64,000 bases of DNA from Gammaproteobacteria bacterium (GCA_017999615.1 JAGNLM010000004.1:450-64449); one strand, 5' to 3'; positions 45,992 through 55,559 are shown, counted from the stretch's first letter. Numbers and translations: made by a program. The notes: generated by a model from the sequence alone, not told the origin.

Positions 45992-47062
45992 ATGCCCGGC
46001 ACCCCCGCCCAACCGCTGCCGGCCACGCCCCCCGCGCCCCCTGACCACCGGCTCTCCGTGGCGCCGATGCTGGACCTCACGGATCGGCACGCCCGCTATC
46101 TGATGCGCCTGCTGACGCGCCGCACCCTGCTCTACACCGAGATGGTCACGACGGGGGCGCTCCTGCGAGGGGATGCGGCCCGCCACCTGGACCACGATCC
46201 GGCGGAGCACCCCCTGGCGCTCCAGCTCGGGGGCAGCGAGCCCGCGGACCTCGCGGCCTGTGCCCGCCTCGGCGCCCGCTGGGGGTACGACGAGATCAAC
46301 CTCAACGTCGGCTGCCCGAGCCCGCGCGTGCGCTCGGGCGCCTTCGGGGCCTGCCTGATGAACGAACCGGGGACCGTGGCGGATTGCGTGCGCGCCATGG
46401 CCGACGCCTCGCCGGTGCCGGTGACGGTCAAGACCCGCGTGGGCGTGGACCACCGGGACTCCTACGAGGAGCTCGCCGAGCTCGTGGCCACCGTTGCCGA
46501 GGCCGGCTGCCGGACGTTCATCGTGCACGCCCGCAAGGCCTGGCTCTCCGGGCTGAGCCCGGCGGAGAATCGCAGCGTCCCGCCGCTGCGATACGACCTG
46601 GTCTACCGGCTGAAACGCGATTTCCCGGACCTGCGGGTGGTCCTGAACGGCGGAGTCACCAGCCTCGCCTCGGCCCTGGGGCACCTCGAGCACGTGGACG
46701 GCGTGATGATTGGCCGGGCCGCCTACGAGGACTGCTACCTGCTCTCCGAGGCGGACCAGGTCATCTTCGGCGAGCCGGGGCCCGGCCCGAGCCGCGAAGA
46801 GGTCGTGCAGGCCTACCTCCCCTACGTGGAGCGAGAGCTCGCCCGGGGCGTTCCCCTTGCGAGGATGACCCGCCACCTCTTCGGCCTCTTCCACGCCCAG
46901 CCAGGCGCCCGGGCCTGGCGCAGGCACCTGACGGAAGGGGCGGCACACCCGGAGGCCGGGGCCGAGGTGGTCCACGAGGCGGTCCGCCGCCAGGGTGGGC
47001 TGGACGCGCCCCCCCGGCGCCAGAACCCAGCGACCGACACCGGGTCGAACCCACGAGACTGA
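45992..47062 (+). CDS. dusA: tRNA-dihydrouridine synthase A
   Basis: About 356 aa. FMN-dependent reduction of uridine 20/20a in tRNA. LSVAPMLDLTDRHARYLMRLLTRRTLLYTEMV opens the core. The catalytic Cys is in NLNVGCPSPRVRSGAFGACLM. VKTRVGVDHRDSYEEL and IVHARKAWLSGLSPAENR are DusA-type signatures. ATG at 45992 is chosen, with GAGGAG some distance upstream; an ATG at 45968 is possible. The C-terminal tail after residue 330 is Pro/Arg rich and variable. Confidence 0.93.
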   Translation: MPGTPAQPLPATPPAPPDHRLSVAPMLDLTDRHARYLMRLLTRRTLLYTEMVTTGALLRGDAARHLDHDPAEHPLALQLGGSEPADLAACARLGARWGYDEINLNVGCPSPRVRSGAFGACLMNEPGTVADCVRAMADASPVPVTVKTRVGVDHRDSYEELAELVATVAEAGCRTFIVHARKAWLSGLSPAENRSVPPLRYDLVYRLKRDFPDLRVVLNGGVTSLASALGHLEHVDGVMIGRAAYEDCYLLSEADQVIFGEPGPGPSREEVVQAYLPYVERELARGVPLARMTRHLFGLFHAQPGARAWRRHLTEGAAHPEAGAEVVHEAVRRQGGLDAPPRRQNPATDTGSNPRD

Positions 47063-47077
47063 ACTGGAAGCCCTGCC

Positions 47078-49723
47078 ATGCGCGACGCCACTCCCCGCAC
47101 CACCCACCTGCAGGATTACGCACCCCCGCCCTACCGCGTGGAGACCGTCGAGCTGCGCTTCGAGCTCGGCGAGGGGACGACCCGGGTGGGCTCCACGCTG
47201 AGGCTCCGGCGCGACCCGTCGGCCGCGCCCGGCACGCCACTGGTGCTCGACGGGCAGGACCTGGAGCTGCTCGCCCTCGCCCTCGACGGCGTGCCCCTCG
47301 AGCCGGGCCGCTACCGGACGGACCCCGGGTCGCTCACCGTCGAGGACGTCCCCGAGAGCTTCACGCTCACGGTCGAGACCCGCATCCGCCCCGAGGAGAA
47401 CACGGCGCTCGAGGGGCTCTACCGGGTGGGAGGCCTGTACTGCACCCAGTGCGAGGCGGAGGGGTTCCGCAAGATCACCTATTTCCCCGACCGGCCGGAC
47501 GTGATGGCCCGCTACACGACCACCCTCGTGGCCAACCGTGAGGCCTGCCCCGTGCTGCTCTCGAACGGCAACCCCGTCGAGCGCGGGGAGCTCGGCGACG
47601 GGCGCTACTGGGTGCGGTGGGAGGACCCGTTCCCCAAGCCCTCCTACCTCTTCGCCCTGGTCGCCGGCAGGCTGGTCGAGGTGTCCGGCAGCTTCGTCAC
47701 CCGCTCGGGGCGCGAGGTGGCGCTGCGCATCTACGTCGAGCCCCGGAACGCCGACCAGTGTGCCCACGCCCTGCGCTCCCTGCAGGAAGCGATGCGCTGG
47801 GACGAGGAGGTCTTCGGGCGCGAGTACGACCTGGACATCTACATGATCGTCGCGGTCGACAGCTTCAACATGGGGGCGATGGAGAACAAGGGCCTGAACG
47901 TCTTCAACTCGAAGTACGTGCTGGCCCGGCCGGACACCGCCACCGACGCGGATTATTCCGGGATCCAGGGTGTCATCGCCCACGAGTACTTCCACAACTG
48001 GACCGGGAACCGCGTCACCTGCCGGGACTGGTTCCAGCTGAGCCTGAAGGAGGGACTCACGGTCTTCCGCGACCAGGAGTTCTCGGCCGACAGGAACAGC
48101 CGCCCGGTGAAGCGGATCGCCGACGTGCGCCGCCTGCGCACCCACCAGTTCGCCGAGGACGCGGGCCCCATGGCGCACCCGGTGCGCCCGGAGTCCTACA
48201 TCGAGATCAACAACTTCTACACCTCCACGGTCTACGAGAAGGGGGCCGAGGTGGTCCGCATGGCCCACACCCTGCTCGGGCGCGAGCGCTTCCGCCGAGG
48301 CATGGATCTCTACTTCGCGCGCCACGACGGCCAGGCGGTGACCATCGAGGATTTCCTCGGTGCCCTGGAGGACGCCAACGGCGCGGACCTGGGCCAGTTC
48401 CGGCTCTGGTACAGCCAGGCCGGCACGCCGGAGGTGGGCGTGCGCGAGGCCTACGACCCGGCGGCGCACACCTTCGAGCTGACCCTCTCCCAGCGCTGTC
48501 CGCCCACGCCGGGACAGCCCGCCAAACGGCCGATGCACATCCCGGTCGCCCTGGGGCTCCTCGGGGCGCGCGGTGAGGACCTTCCCCTGCGGCTCGAGGG
48601 CGAGCCCAGCGCGGGCGGGACCACCAGGGTCCTCTCCTTGCGGGAGGCCGAGCAGACCTTCCGCTTCGTCGACGTTCCCGCGCGTCCCGTGCCCTCGCTG
48701 TTCCGGGGCTTCTCGTCCCCGGTGCGCCTGCGCGCCGAGCAGGGCGACGAGGACCTCGCCTTCCTGATGACGCACGACTCGGACGCCTTCAACCGCTGGG
48801 ACGCGGGCCAGCGGCTGGCCACGCGCGTGCTCCTCGCGCTCAGCGCGGACGCCCGGGCCGGGCGCCCGCTCCACTGCCCCGAGCACCTGGTGCGCGCCTT
48901 TCGCCGGGTGCTCGAGGGGAGCGCCGCCGACCCCGCCTTCGCCGCCGAGGCCCTGACCCTGCCCGGCGAGTCCTATCTGATGGACGAGATGGCGGTGGCC
49001 GACCCGGAAGCCGCCCACGGCGCGCGGGAGTTCCTGCGGGGCGCACTGGCCACCGGGCTCGCGGAACCGCTCGCGGTGACCTACCACGTCCACCGGGGCG
49101 GCGGACCCTATCGGGTCGAGCCCCGGGAGATGGGGCGAAGAGCGCTTCGGAATCTCTGCCTCGCCTACCTCGCGGAGGTCCCGGGGCCGGCCCGCGCGGC
49201 GCTCGCCGTGGAGCAGTTGCGGCAGGCCGACAACATGACCGACACCGTGGGCGCCCTCGGGGTGCTCGCGAACCTGGACGTCCCCGAGCGGGCCGAGGCC
49301 CTCGACGCCTTCTACCGGCGCTGGCACCCGGACCCCCTGGTCGTCGACAAGTGGTTCAGCCTGCAGGCCACCTCGCGCCTGCCCGGCACCCTCGCCGAGG
49401 TCCAGCGCCTGCTCGGGCACCCGGCCTTCGAGCTCCGCAACCCCAACCGTGTGCGGGCGCTCGTGGGCGCCTTCGCCCAGGGCAACCCCGTCCGCTTCCA
49501 CGCCGCCTCGGGCGAGGGCTATGCCTTCCTCGCCGACCGGGTGCTGGAGCTCGACCCCCTGAACCCCCAGGTGGCGGCGCGGATGCTGGGCCCCATGACC
49601 CGCTGGAGGCGCTTCGACCCGGCCCGCCAGGCGCTCCTGCGCACCCAGCTCGAGCGCGTGCTCGGGCGCCCCGGCCTGTCCAGGGACGTGTTCGAGGTGG
49701 CCTCGAAGAGCCTGGCTGAATGA
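47078..49723 (+). CDS. pepN: Aminopeptidase N
   Basis: 881 aa, M1 zinc aminopeptidase that removes N-terminal residues from peptides in the cytoplasm. The substrate motif GAMENKGLNVFN and the zinc motif IAHEYFHNWTGNR...LKEGLTVFRDQEF (HEYFH-x18-E) are intact. Length fits the Gammaproteobacterial enzyme. It follows dusA by 15 bases. No terminator is seen before the minus-strand mobB, which ends 22 bases later. Confidence 0.96.
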   Translation: MRDATPRTTHLQDYAPPPYRVETVELRFELGEGTTRVGSTLRLRRDPSAAPGTPLVLDGQDLELLALALDGVPLEPGRYRTDPGSLTVEDVPESFTLTVETRIRPEENTALEGLYRVGGLYCTQCEAEGFRKITYFPDRPDVMARYTTTLVANREACPVLLSNGNPVERGELGDGRYWVRWEDPFPKPSYLFALVAGRLVEVSGSFVTRSGREVALRIYVEPRNADQCAHALRSLQEAMRWDEEVFGREYDLDIYMIVAVDSFNMGAMENKGLNVFNSKYVLARPDTATDADYSGIQGVIAHEYFHNWTGNRVTCRDWFQLSLKEGLTVFRDQEFSADRNSRPVKRIADVRRLRTHQFAEDAGPMAHPVRPESYIEINNFYTSTVYEKGAEVVRMAHTLLGRERFRRGMDLYFARHDGQAVTIEDFLGALEDANGADLGQFRLWYSQAGTPEVGVREAYDPAAHTFELTLSQRCPPTPGQPAKRPMHIPVALGLLGARGEDLPLRLEGEPSAGGTTRVLSLREAEQTFRFVDVPARPVPSLFRGFSSPVRLRAEQGDEDLAFLMTHDSDAFNRWDAGQRLATRVLLALSADARAGRPLHCPEHLVRAFRRVLEGSAADPAFAAEALTLPGESYLMDEMAVADPEAAHGAREFLRGALATGLAEPLAVTYHVHRGGGPYRVEPREMGRRALRNLCLAYLAEVPGPARAALAVEQLRQADNMTDTVGALGVLANLDVPERAEALDAFYRRWHPDPLVVDKWFSLQATSRLPGTLAEVQRLLGHPAFELRNPNRVRALVGAFAQGNPVRFHAASGEGYAFLADRVLELDPLNPQVAARMLGPMTRWRRFDPARQALLRTQLERVLGRPGLSRDVFEVASKSLAE

Positions 49724-49745
49724 AGAGGAGCCTGGCCGACCGGGT

Positions 49746-50285
49746 CTAGGGCCGGTGACCGGCCGCGTAGGTGGCGATGAAGTCCGCCACCTCCTCCGGT
49801 CGCCCCAGGTCCAGGACCGGAACCTGGGGGCGCGGGTCGAGGGGGCCGTCGGTCGCCACCGCGATCACGTGGGGGTCCTGGGGGTAGAGCGGCGGCCGAC
49901 CCAGGGCGGACCGATAGAGCTCGATCTTGGGAAAGGCCTCGTGCTTGAAGCCCTCGACCAGGATCAGGTCGACCTCGCCCGGGTCGAAGCGGGCCAGCAG
50001 GTCTGCGAGCGCAGGGTCTGCCCCGGCGGGGGTCTCGCCCATCATCGCCCAGCGCATGCTTGAGGCCACCAGGACCGGTGAGGCGCCCGCGGCGCGGAGC
50101 TCGTAGCTGTCCTTGCCGGGGGTGTCCACCTCGATGGCGTGGTGGCTCTGCTTGAGGAGCCCGACCCGCAGGCCGCGCTGGCTCAGCATGGGCAGGACCG
50201 CCACGAGCAGAGTGGTCTTGCCGGTGCCGCTCCAGGCCGCGACGCCCAGCACGGGCACACCGATGTCCAACGGGCCGCTTGACAC
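49746..50285 (-). CDS. mobB: Molybdopterin-guanine dinucleotide biosynthesis adaptor MobB
   Basis: 179 aa, P-loop GTPase-like protein that helps MobA and loads cofactor into molybdoenzymes. Walker A is WSGTGKTTL near residue 18, with KQSHHAIEVDTPGKDSYELRAAGA and ILVEGFKHEAFPKIELYR, both MobB landmarks. GTG start at 50285 with a GGGAGGGAG ribosome site. It lies next to mobA and serves the formate dehydrogenase encoded at 60304-63351. Confidence 0.93.
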   Translation of the reverse strand: MSSGPLDIGVPVLGVAAWSGTGKTTLLVAVLPMLSQRGLRVGLLKQSHHAIEVDTPGKDSYELRAAGASPVLVASSMRWAMMGETPAGADPALADLLARFDPGEVDLILVEGFKHEAFPKIELYRSALGRPPLYPQDPHVIAVATDGPLDPRPQVPVLDLGRPEEVADFIATYAAGHRP

Positions 50286-50339
50286 TTCCGCTCCCTCCCG
50301 ATTCGTCTTACGCCCGCGGGCCCCGGCGCCGTACCGCGC

Positions 50340-50978
50340 TCAGCCCGAAAGCCCCGACAGGCGCCGCTCGATCGCCGCCCGCTCCTCGGGCGTGTTGACG
50401 TTCGCGAAGACCTCTCCCCGTGCGGAGAAGTCGGCAGTCACCAGGCGGTGCCGGGCGTACCAGACCTGGACCTTGCGCTCCCCCGCGGCCAGGTACTCCC
50501 CCAGGTCGCCGAGGAGCCGGCAGGACAGCAGGGCGAAGGCCTGCTGCATCCGCTCGCCGTCGTGGGCCACGGCGATGTCGGCGCCCTCGCCCCTCAGCGC
50601 CCGGTACAGCACCGCGGCCAGGTCGCCGGGGACCAGCGGGGCGTCGCAAGGCACGGTGAGCAGGTAGGGGGAGCGCGCGACGCGCATCGCGCTGGCCACT
50701 CCCGCGAGCGGCCCCCAGAAGTCCCCCACCGCGTCCGCGACCACCGGGTATCCCAGCGCCTCGTAGCGCTCCCGATTGCGGTTGGCACTCAGCACCACCG
50801 CGCCGACCTGGGGCTGCACCGCCTGGAGCACGTGCTCCACCATCGGACGACCCGCCAGCGGGACGAGGCCCTTGTCCTCCCCCCCCATGCGGCGGCCCCG
50901 TCCACCCGCGAGCACGACGGCCGTGACCTGGCCACGCACCTCGGCGAAGGGGGGGGGTTGGGGCAGTGCAGGTCCCAT
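50340..50978 (-). CDS. mobA: Molybdenum cofactor guanylyltransferase MobA
   Basis: 212 aa. Nucleotidyltransferase loop AVVLAGGRGRRMGGEDKGLVPLAGRPM at residues 20-46, and TVPCDAPLVPGDL with the metal Asp. It attaches GMP to molybdopterin. The first 18 residues (MGPALPQPPPFAEVRGQ) extend the usual N-terminus, and a GTG in this stretch could be used. It precedes mobB in the minus-strand string. Confidence 0.93.
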   Translation of the reverse strand: MGPALPQPPPFAEVRGQVTAVVLAGGRGRRMGGEDKGLVPLAGRPMVEHVLQAVQPQVGAVVLSANRNRERYEALGYPVVADAVGDFWGPLAGVASAMRVARSPYLLTVPCDAPLVPGDLAAVLYRALRGEGADIAVAHDGERMQQAFALLSCRLLGDLGEYLAAGERKVQVWYARHRLVTADFSARGEVFANVNTPEERAAIERRLSGLSG

Positions 50979-50997
50979 GGAGGTGCCGAGTCCCGGG

Positions 50998-51225
50998 TCA
51001 GACCGGAACGATCCCCTGGATCTCGATCCCGCTCGCGGCCACCACCTCGTGCGCGGTCTCGGCGTGCTCGCGCGCGACCTGCACGCAGGCCCCGCAGTCC
51101 GAGCTCAGGTGCCGCGGCACGGGGATCATCCGGCAGGGCACGCCCCGGGCGGTCAGCAGCCTCTCGATGCGCACGGCATGGCTCGTCGAGTGAACCAGGA
51201 TGACGACGTGGCCACTATCGCTCAT
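50998..51225 (-). CDS. DUF3343 putative selenium/sulfur carrier protein
   Basis: 75 aa. MSDSGHVVILVHSTSHAVRIERLLTARGVPCRMIPVPRHLSSDCGACVQV matches the DUF3343 pattern, found almost only beside selenium genes; the SSDCG pair of Cys probably carries Se or S. ATG start overlaps the class-V aminotransferase stop (ATGA at 51222-51225), so it is coupled to it. The function is inferred from occurrence next to selA/selB and YedE; no mechanism is established. Confidence 0.8.
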   Translation of the reverse strand: MSDSGHVVILVHSTSHAVRIERLLTARGVPCRMIPVPRHLSSDCGACVQVAREHAETAHEVVAASGIEIQGIVPV

Positions 51226-52376
51226 CGCACCCCCGCCGCCAATCTCCCGACCGCCTCCAGCGCGTCAGCCACCTCCGCGGACGTATTGAAGGTCCCCAGT
51301 CCGAAGCGCACCGTCCCCCCGGGGAAGGTCCCGAGCGTGCGGTGCGCCGCCGGCGAGCAGTGCAGCCCCACACGGCAGAGCACTCCGTGCTCCTCGTCCA
51401 GCCGGAGCCCCACCTCCGATGGTGCGAGCCCTGCGATGTTGAGCGAGACGGTAGCGGTCTGCCGCCCCGCGTCCCGAGGACCGTACACCACCACCCCGGG
51501 AATCGCGGAGAGTCCGGCCAGCAGTTCGGCCGTGAGCCCCCGCTCGTGGTCGCGGATCGCCCCCACCCCCCGCGCCAGGACCCAGCGCACCGCCGCAGCG
51601 AGTCCGGCGAGCCCCACCGCGTTCGGGGTACCGCTCTCGCACCGGTCCGGGAGGAACTCCGGCTGCTCCTCCCGCTCCGAGCGGCTGCCGGTGCCCCCGT
51701 ACTTGAGCGGCGTGAGCGCGGCGGCGTCCACCCGCTCCCCGACCACGAGCCCACCCGTCCCCATCGGGCCGCAGAGGGACTTGTGTCCCGAGAAGGCCAA
51801 CAGGTCGATCGCCTGCGCCTCGACGTCGATCGGCACGGCACCCGCCGTCTGGGCCGCGTCCAGCAGGAACAAGACCCCGCGCCGGCGGGCGAGCCGGCCA
51901 ACCTCCTCGACCGGCAGGAGCGTGCCGCAGACGTTCGAGGCGTGCGTGAGGACGATCATCCGCGTGGCGGGAGCGAGCGCGGCCTCCAGGGCCGCCACGT
52001 CGAGCTCACCCGCCGCCGAACAGGGCACCACCGTCACCGCCACACCCTGCGCCTCGAGCGCGCGCAGGGGGCGCATCACGGAGTTGTGCTCCAGGCTGGA
52101 CGTGACCACGTGGTCGCCGGGGCGCAACAGCCCCAGGAGGGCCAGATTGAGCGCCTCGGTCGCGTTGGCCCCGAACACCACCCGCAGGGGGTCGGCGGCG
52201 TGGAAGAGCTCTGCCACCGCCTCGCGCGCCCCGTACACGACCCGGGCCGCCTCCACCGCCAGGCGGTGCCCCGCGCGCCCCGGGTTGGCGCCTACCTCCG
52301 CCAGGAACCGGGCCATCGCCTCGGCGACACAGGGCGGCTTCGGCCAGGAGGTGGCTGCGTTGTCGAAGTAGACCAT
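51222..52376 (-). CDS. Class-V aminotransferase, cysteine desulfurase/selenocysteine lyase type
   Basis: 384 aa PLP enzyme. The Schiff-base Lys is in FSGHKSLCGPMGTGGL. Nucleotide-like landmarks of the family: YFDNAATSWPKP near the start, SLEHNSVMRPL, and CRVGLHCSPAAHRTLGTFPGG near the end, with Cys in the catalytic position. The subgroup next to DUF3343 and YedE in other bacteria is thought to free selenium or sulfur for SelD. ATG at 52376 lies eight bases downstream of a very strong hairpin (52385-52422), an uncommon start context. Substrate is inferred. Confidence 0.85.
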   Translation of the reverse strand: MVYFDNAATSWPKPPCVAEAMARFLAEVGANPGRAGHRLAVEAARVVYGAREAVAELFHAADPLRVVFGANATEALNLALLGLLRPGDHVVTSSLEHNSVMRPLRALEAQGVAVTVVPCSAAGELDVAALEAALAPATRMIVLTHASNVCGTLLPVEEVGRLARRRGVLFLLDAAQTAGAVPIDVEAQAIDLLAFSGHKSLCGPMGTGGLVVGERVDAAALTPLKYGGTGSRSEREEQPEFLPDRCESGTPNAVGLAGLAAAVRWVLARGVGAIRDHERGLTAELLAGLSAIPGVVVYGPRDAGRQTATVSLNIAGLAPSEVGLRLDEEHGVLCRVGLHCSPAAHRTLGTFPGGTVRFGLGTFNTSAEVADALEAVGRLAAGVR

Positions 52377-52384
52377 GGCGAGCG

Positions 52385-52422
52385 GGGCGCCGGGCCGCCA
52401 GGTGTCCCGCGGCCCGGCGCCC
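52385..52422 (-). promoter_or_regulatory. Very strong inverted repeat before the class-V aminotransferase gene
   Basis: Perfect 14-base arms GGGCGCCGGGCCGC and GCGGCCCGGCGCCC with a 10-base loop. No T run follows on the minus strand, so it is not a usual terminator. It ends eight bases before the ATG at 52376 and would mask or position the ribosome site, or stabilise the 3' end of the TusA-like/yedE message. Confidence 0.6.
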
Positions 52423-52437
52423 TCTCCTCCTGTTTCC

Positions 52438-52650
52438 CTATTTCCGGATCGTGAGCTTGAACCCGTCCCCTGCCGGTTCCACGTCGACCGAGCAGCCCGC
52501 CATGCGCGCGATGCGGCGCACGTTCTCGCGCGAGGTCACCGTGTCCACCACCACCTCGATTGGAAACTGGCCCGCCTGGATCGCCTCGCGGGCCATCATC
52601 GCCGGCTGCGGACAGGAGAGCCCCCGGGCATCCACTTCGATGAAGTTCAT
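52438..52650 (-). CDS. TusA/SirA-like sulfur carrier protein
   Basis: 70 aa. MNFIEVDARGLSCPQPAMMAREAI carries the invariant CPxP motif (Cys13) of TusA-like sulfur and selenium carriers. It starts at the stop of yedE (ATGA overlap at 52647-52650). The pair YedE + TusA-like is common in selenium and thiosulfate loci. The likely role is passing Se or S from the transporter and lyase to SelD or other acceptors; this is inference. Confidence 0.9.
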   Translation of the reverse strand: MNFIEVDARGLSCPQPAMMAREAIQAGQFPIEVVVDTVTSRENVRRIARMAGCSVDVEPAGDGFKLTIRK

Positions 52651-53777
52651 CGCGCACCTCCCCTGGACACCTTCTCGCGCATGGTGAAGCCCATCAGGAC
52701 GGTGGCCACCAGACCCAGGACCACCGCCCCCATGCCGTAGACGGTCAGGCCGCCCACTTTCACGACCCCCTCCACGACCGTGTCGGGGGTGCCGGCCAAT
52801 CCGAAATTGTGCGCAATCCCGGCCCCGACGATCATCCCCAGCACGAACACGGCCGCGTCACCGTCCCCCTCCCCTGCGAGGAAGAGTTGCCGCCCGGGGC
52901 AGCCGCCAGCGAGCGCGAACGCGAGGCCAGCGAGCACCATCCCGAGGAAATTCCAGAAGTAATCGCTGTGGGCCACCGGCTGGGGCGAGAACCCGAAACT
53001 CACCTGGCCGAGGTACAGGTTGGTGGCGAACGCGACCACCAGCAGCGCGACGAGGCCGCTCAGCAGGTGCGTGTCGCGCATCAGCATGACGTCGCGCACC
53101 GCACCCATGGTGCAGAAACGGGTGCGCTGGGCCAGGATGCCGATGAAGAGCCCCGCACCCAGCGCGATCCACAACGGCGCGTGCATCGAGCCCGGCCCAC
53201 TCTTGCTGAAGAAGATCGGCCCGTCCTTCGTGAACGTCGGCTCGAAGACGAGGAGCGCCAGCAAGCCAACCATGAGAAGGGGCAGGACCCAACCGACGGC
53301 CGTGTGGGTCTTCTGGGCGCGGCCGAGGTTGAAGCCCGCCTTGAGGAACTGCACGCCGACCGCGATGCCGGTCACGAGCCCCGCGAGGCCGAGGACCGCG
53401 TTCAGGTCACCGCCGGCGAGGCGCAGCACCGCCCGCCAGGGGCAACCGAGGAAGGCGAGCGCCCCGATCATGGCGAACACGCCGAGCACGAAGCGGACGA
53501 TCGGCGCCGACCCGGCGCGGGCCCGGAACTCGCGGAAAAGATAGGCCGCGACCAGCGCCCCGAGCACGAATCCGATGATCTCGGGACGGATGTACTGCAC
53601 GACGGCGGCGCGATGGAGCCCGAGCGCGCCGGCGATGTCGCGCTCGAAGCAGGCCACACAGATCCCCATGTTCTTCGGGTTTCCCAGGTACTGAAGCAGT
53701 GGGGCCAGAACGCCAATGGCCGTCCCGGCCAGGATGATGCCCCACCCCGACGCAAAGAACCGCGTCATTGCGGACAT
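52647..53777 (-). CDS. yedE: YedE-family transporter, putative selenium or sulfur importer
   Basis: 376 aa membrane protein with about 10 helices, two YeeE/YedE repeats. Characteristic Gly/Cys stretches: LGCPWRAVLRLAGGDL and AGGCPGRQLFLAGEGDGDAAVFVLGMI, plus RTRFCTMGAVRDVML. The subgroup with selenium genes is thought to import selenium compounds. ATG at 53777 is chosen over an upstream start at 53813 because GAGAGG lies six bases before it. It is transcribed away from selA, which starts 352 bases to the right. Confidence 0.88.
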   Translation of the reverse strand: MSAMTRFFASGWGIILAGTAIGVLAPLLQYLGNPKNMGICVACFERDIAGALGLHRAAVVQYIRPEIIGFVLGALVAAYLFREFRARAGSAPIVRFVLGVFAMIGALAFLGCPWRAVLRLAGGDLNAVLGLAGLVTGIAVGVQFLKAGFNLGRAQKTHTAVGWVLPLLMVGLLALLVFEPTFTKDGPIFFSKSGPGSMHAPLWIALGAGLFIGILAQRTRFCTMGAVRDVMLMRDTHLLSGLVALLVVAFATNLYLGQVSFGFSPQPVAHSDYFWNFLGMVLAGLAFALAGGCPGRQLFLAGEGDGDAAVFVLGMIVGAGIAHNFGLAGTPDTVVEGVVKVGGLTVYGMGAVVLGLVATVLMGFTMREKVSRGGAR

Positions 53778-54128
53778 GACTTGCCTCTCTTCGGTCGTTT
53801 CATTGCGCGGCACGCGCGCCGGGTTCCGCCGTCACGCGGCGGATGGGGTCACCCACGGGGGCGCCATGGGGTGCGGACCGGAACAGCCCGCCGGAGTGTC
53901 GGCGGCAGGGTCGCGGGGCGCCCAGGGGCTCGAGTGCGAACCGTAGTCCATCGCCTGCAGCGGGGTCAATCGAAAGTTGTCATGCCAGCACGCGGGGTCC
54001 CCGCGGAACGCCCCGCGCTGGGCCCGCAGGGCGGGGGCGCCGGCAAGCCGTTGGCCGTGCGAATGGCACGAAGCCCTCCCTGGCGCTAGCATCTGCGCCT
54101 GGGCCCCTCGCGGGCGAGAATCCAGTCC
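53778..54128. other. Non-coding stretch between yedE and selA
   Basis: 351 bases between divergent yedE and selA. I see two small inverted repeats, CCGCCG-TCACG-CGGCGG (53826-53842) and CGCGGGG-T-CCCCGCG (53990-54004), but no clear promoter boxes. A minus-strand open frame exists but lacks protein character. This gap should hold promoters for both selA and the yedE operon. Confidence 0.6.
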
Positions 54129-55559
54129 ATGTGCCCCGCATCCCCCGTATCCCCCCTGCCGGCAGTCCACCGGGTCCTCGCGCTGCCGGAGGCCGGTCCC
54201 CTCACCGAGCGCTTCGGCCACACGGCGGTGACCGAGTCGGTGCGCGCCGTCCTCGCGGAGGCCCGGCGCCAGCTGACGGGCGGAGCAGACCACCCGAGGC
54301 ACGACGTCGATGCCGCCTCAGTCCTCGCCCGGGCGCGGGAGAGCCTCGAGGCGGGGGCCCAACCGTCGCTGCGGCGGGTGTTCAACCTGACGGGCACCGT
54401 GCTCCACACCAATCTCGGGCGGGCCCTCCTCCCGGCCGAGGCGGTCGAGGCAGTCGCTGCCGTGCTCGCCCGCCCCTCGAACCTGGAGTACGACCTGGAG
54501 CGGGGACGCCGGGGTGACCGGGACGACCACGTGGAGGGCCTGCTGCGCGAGATCACGGGGGCCGAGGCCGCCACCGTGGTCAACAACAACGCCGCGGCGG
54601 TGTTCCTCTGCCTGAACACCCTGGGCCTGCGCCGGGAGGTGTTGGTATCGCGAGGCGAGCTGGTGGAGATCGGCGGCTCGTTCCGGGTGCCCGACATCAT
54701 GGCCCGGGCTGGCTGCCGGCTGCGGGAGGTGGGAACGACGAATCGGACCCACCGCCGGGATTTCGAGGAGGCGCTCGGGCCCCGCACCGCGCTCGTCATG
54801 AAGGTCCACACGAGCAACTACGAGGTGCAGGGCTTCACCGCCTCCGTCCCTGAGCCAGAGCTGGCCGCCCTGGCCCACGAGCACGGAATCCCGTTCGTCG
54901 TGGACCTGGGGAGCGGCAGCCTCCTGCACCTCGAGGACTGGGGCCTGCCGGCCGAGCCGACCCCTCGGGACACCCTCGCCCACGGGGCGGACCTCGTCAC
55001 CTTCAGCGGGGACAAGCTGCTCGGTGGACTGCAGGCCGGTCTCGTCGTGGGGCGCAGGGACCTGGTGGCCCGGGTGAAGAGGAACCCGCTCAAGCGGGTC
55101 CTGCGGGTCGGGAAGGAGACGCTGGCCGCCCTCGAGGCCATCCTGCGCCTCTACCGGGACCCGGACCGGCTCACCGAGCGCCTGCCCACGCTGCGCCTGC
55201 TGACGCGCCCCGAGGCCGACATCCGCGGCGCGGCCGAGCGCCTTCGCCCCGCACTCGCCCGGGCGCTCGAGGGCATCGCGGTGGTGGAGGTCGCGCCCTG
55301 CTCGAGCCAGGTGGGCAGCGGGTCGCTTCCGGTCGACCGCCTGCCGAGCGCCTGCCTCGCCCTGACACCGGCGCGCCGGCGCCAGGGCGAAGGCACGGCG
55401 TTGAAGCGCCTGGAGAAGGCCCTGCGAGCGCTGCCCGTTCCGGTCGTGGGGCGCGTCGGCGACGGCGCCCTGCGCCTCGACCTCCGTTGCCTCGAGCCGG
55501 CCGACGAGCCGGCGTTCATCGGCCAGCTCGGGCAGCTCGCCCAGGCCCTCGCGGGGTGA
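54129..55559 (+). CDS. selA: L-seryl-tRNA(Sec) selenium transferase
   Basis: 476 aa PLP enzyme converting Ser-tRNA(Sec) to Sec-tRNA(Sec) with selenophosphate. The PLP Lys is in [15 protein letters not shown]. Landmarks: [30 protein letters not shown] and [17 protein letters not shown] at 54129. The next gene, selB, starts seven bases after the stop, so they form a selAB unit. selD is not in the window. Confidence 0.96.
   Translation: MCPASPVSPLPAVHRVLALPEAGPLTERFGHTAVTESVRAVLAEARRQLTGGADHPRHDVDAASVLARARESLEAGAQPSLRRVFNLTGTVLHTNLGRALLPAEAVEAVAAVLARPSNLEYDLERGRRGDRDDHVEGLLREITGAEAATVVNNNAAAVFLCLNTLGLRREVLVSRGELVEIGGSFRVPDIMARAGCRLREVGTTNRTHRRDFEEALGPRTALVMKVHTSNYEVQGFTASVPEPELAALAHEHGIPFVVDLGSGSLLHLEDWGLPAEPTPRDTLAHGADLVTFSGDKLLGGLQAGLVVGRRDLVARVKRNPLKRVLRVGKETLAALEAILRLYRDPDRLTERLPTLRLLTRPEADIRGAAERLRPALARALEGIAVVEVAPCSSQVGSGSLPVDRLPSACLALTPARRRQGEGTALKRLEKALRALPVPVVGRVGDGALRLDLRCLEPADEPAFIGQLGQLAQALAG

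Noticed and set aside
45724-47062. Integrated mobile element at dusA
   Set aside because: dusA is a known integration site, but no integrase or flanking repeat is present.
45680-49501. 1273-residue open frame on the minus strand under dusA and pepN
   Set aside because: It mirrors the frames of dusA and pepN, with no signal or domain. The forward genes carry intact active sites.
53832-54302. Minus-strand frame between yedE and selA
   Set aside because: It overlaps selA, has no ribosome site and shows no family pattern. The ATG at about 53980 reads MTTFD then TGA; a Sec reading was considered but no SECIS-like hairpin follows.
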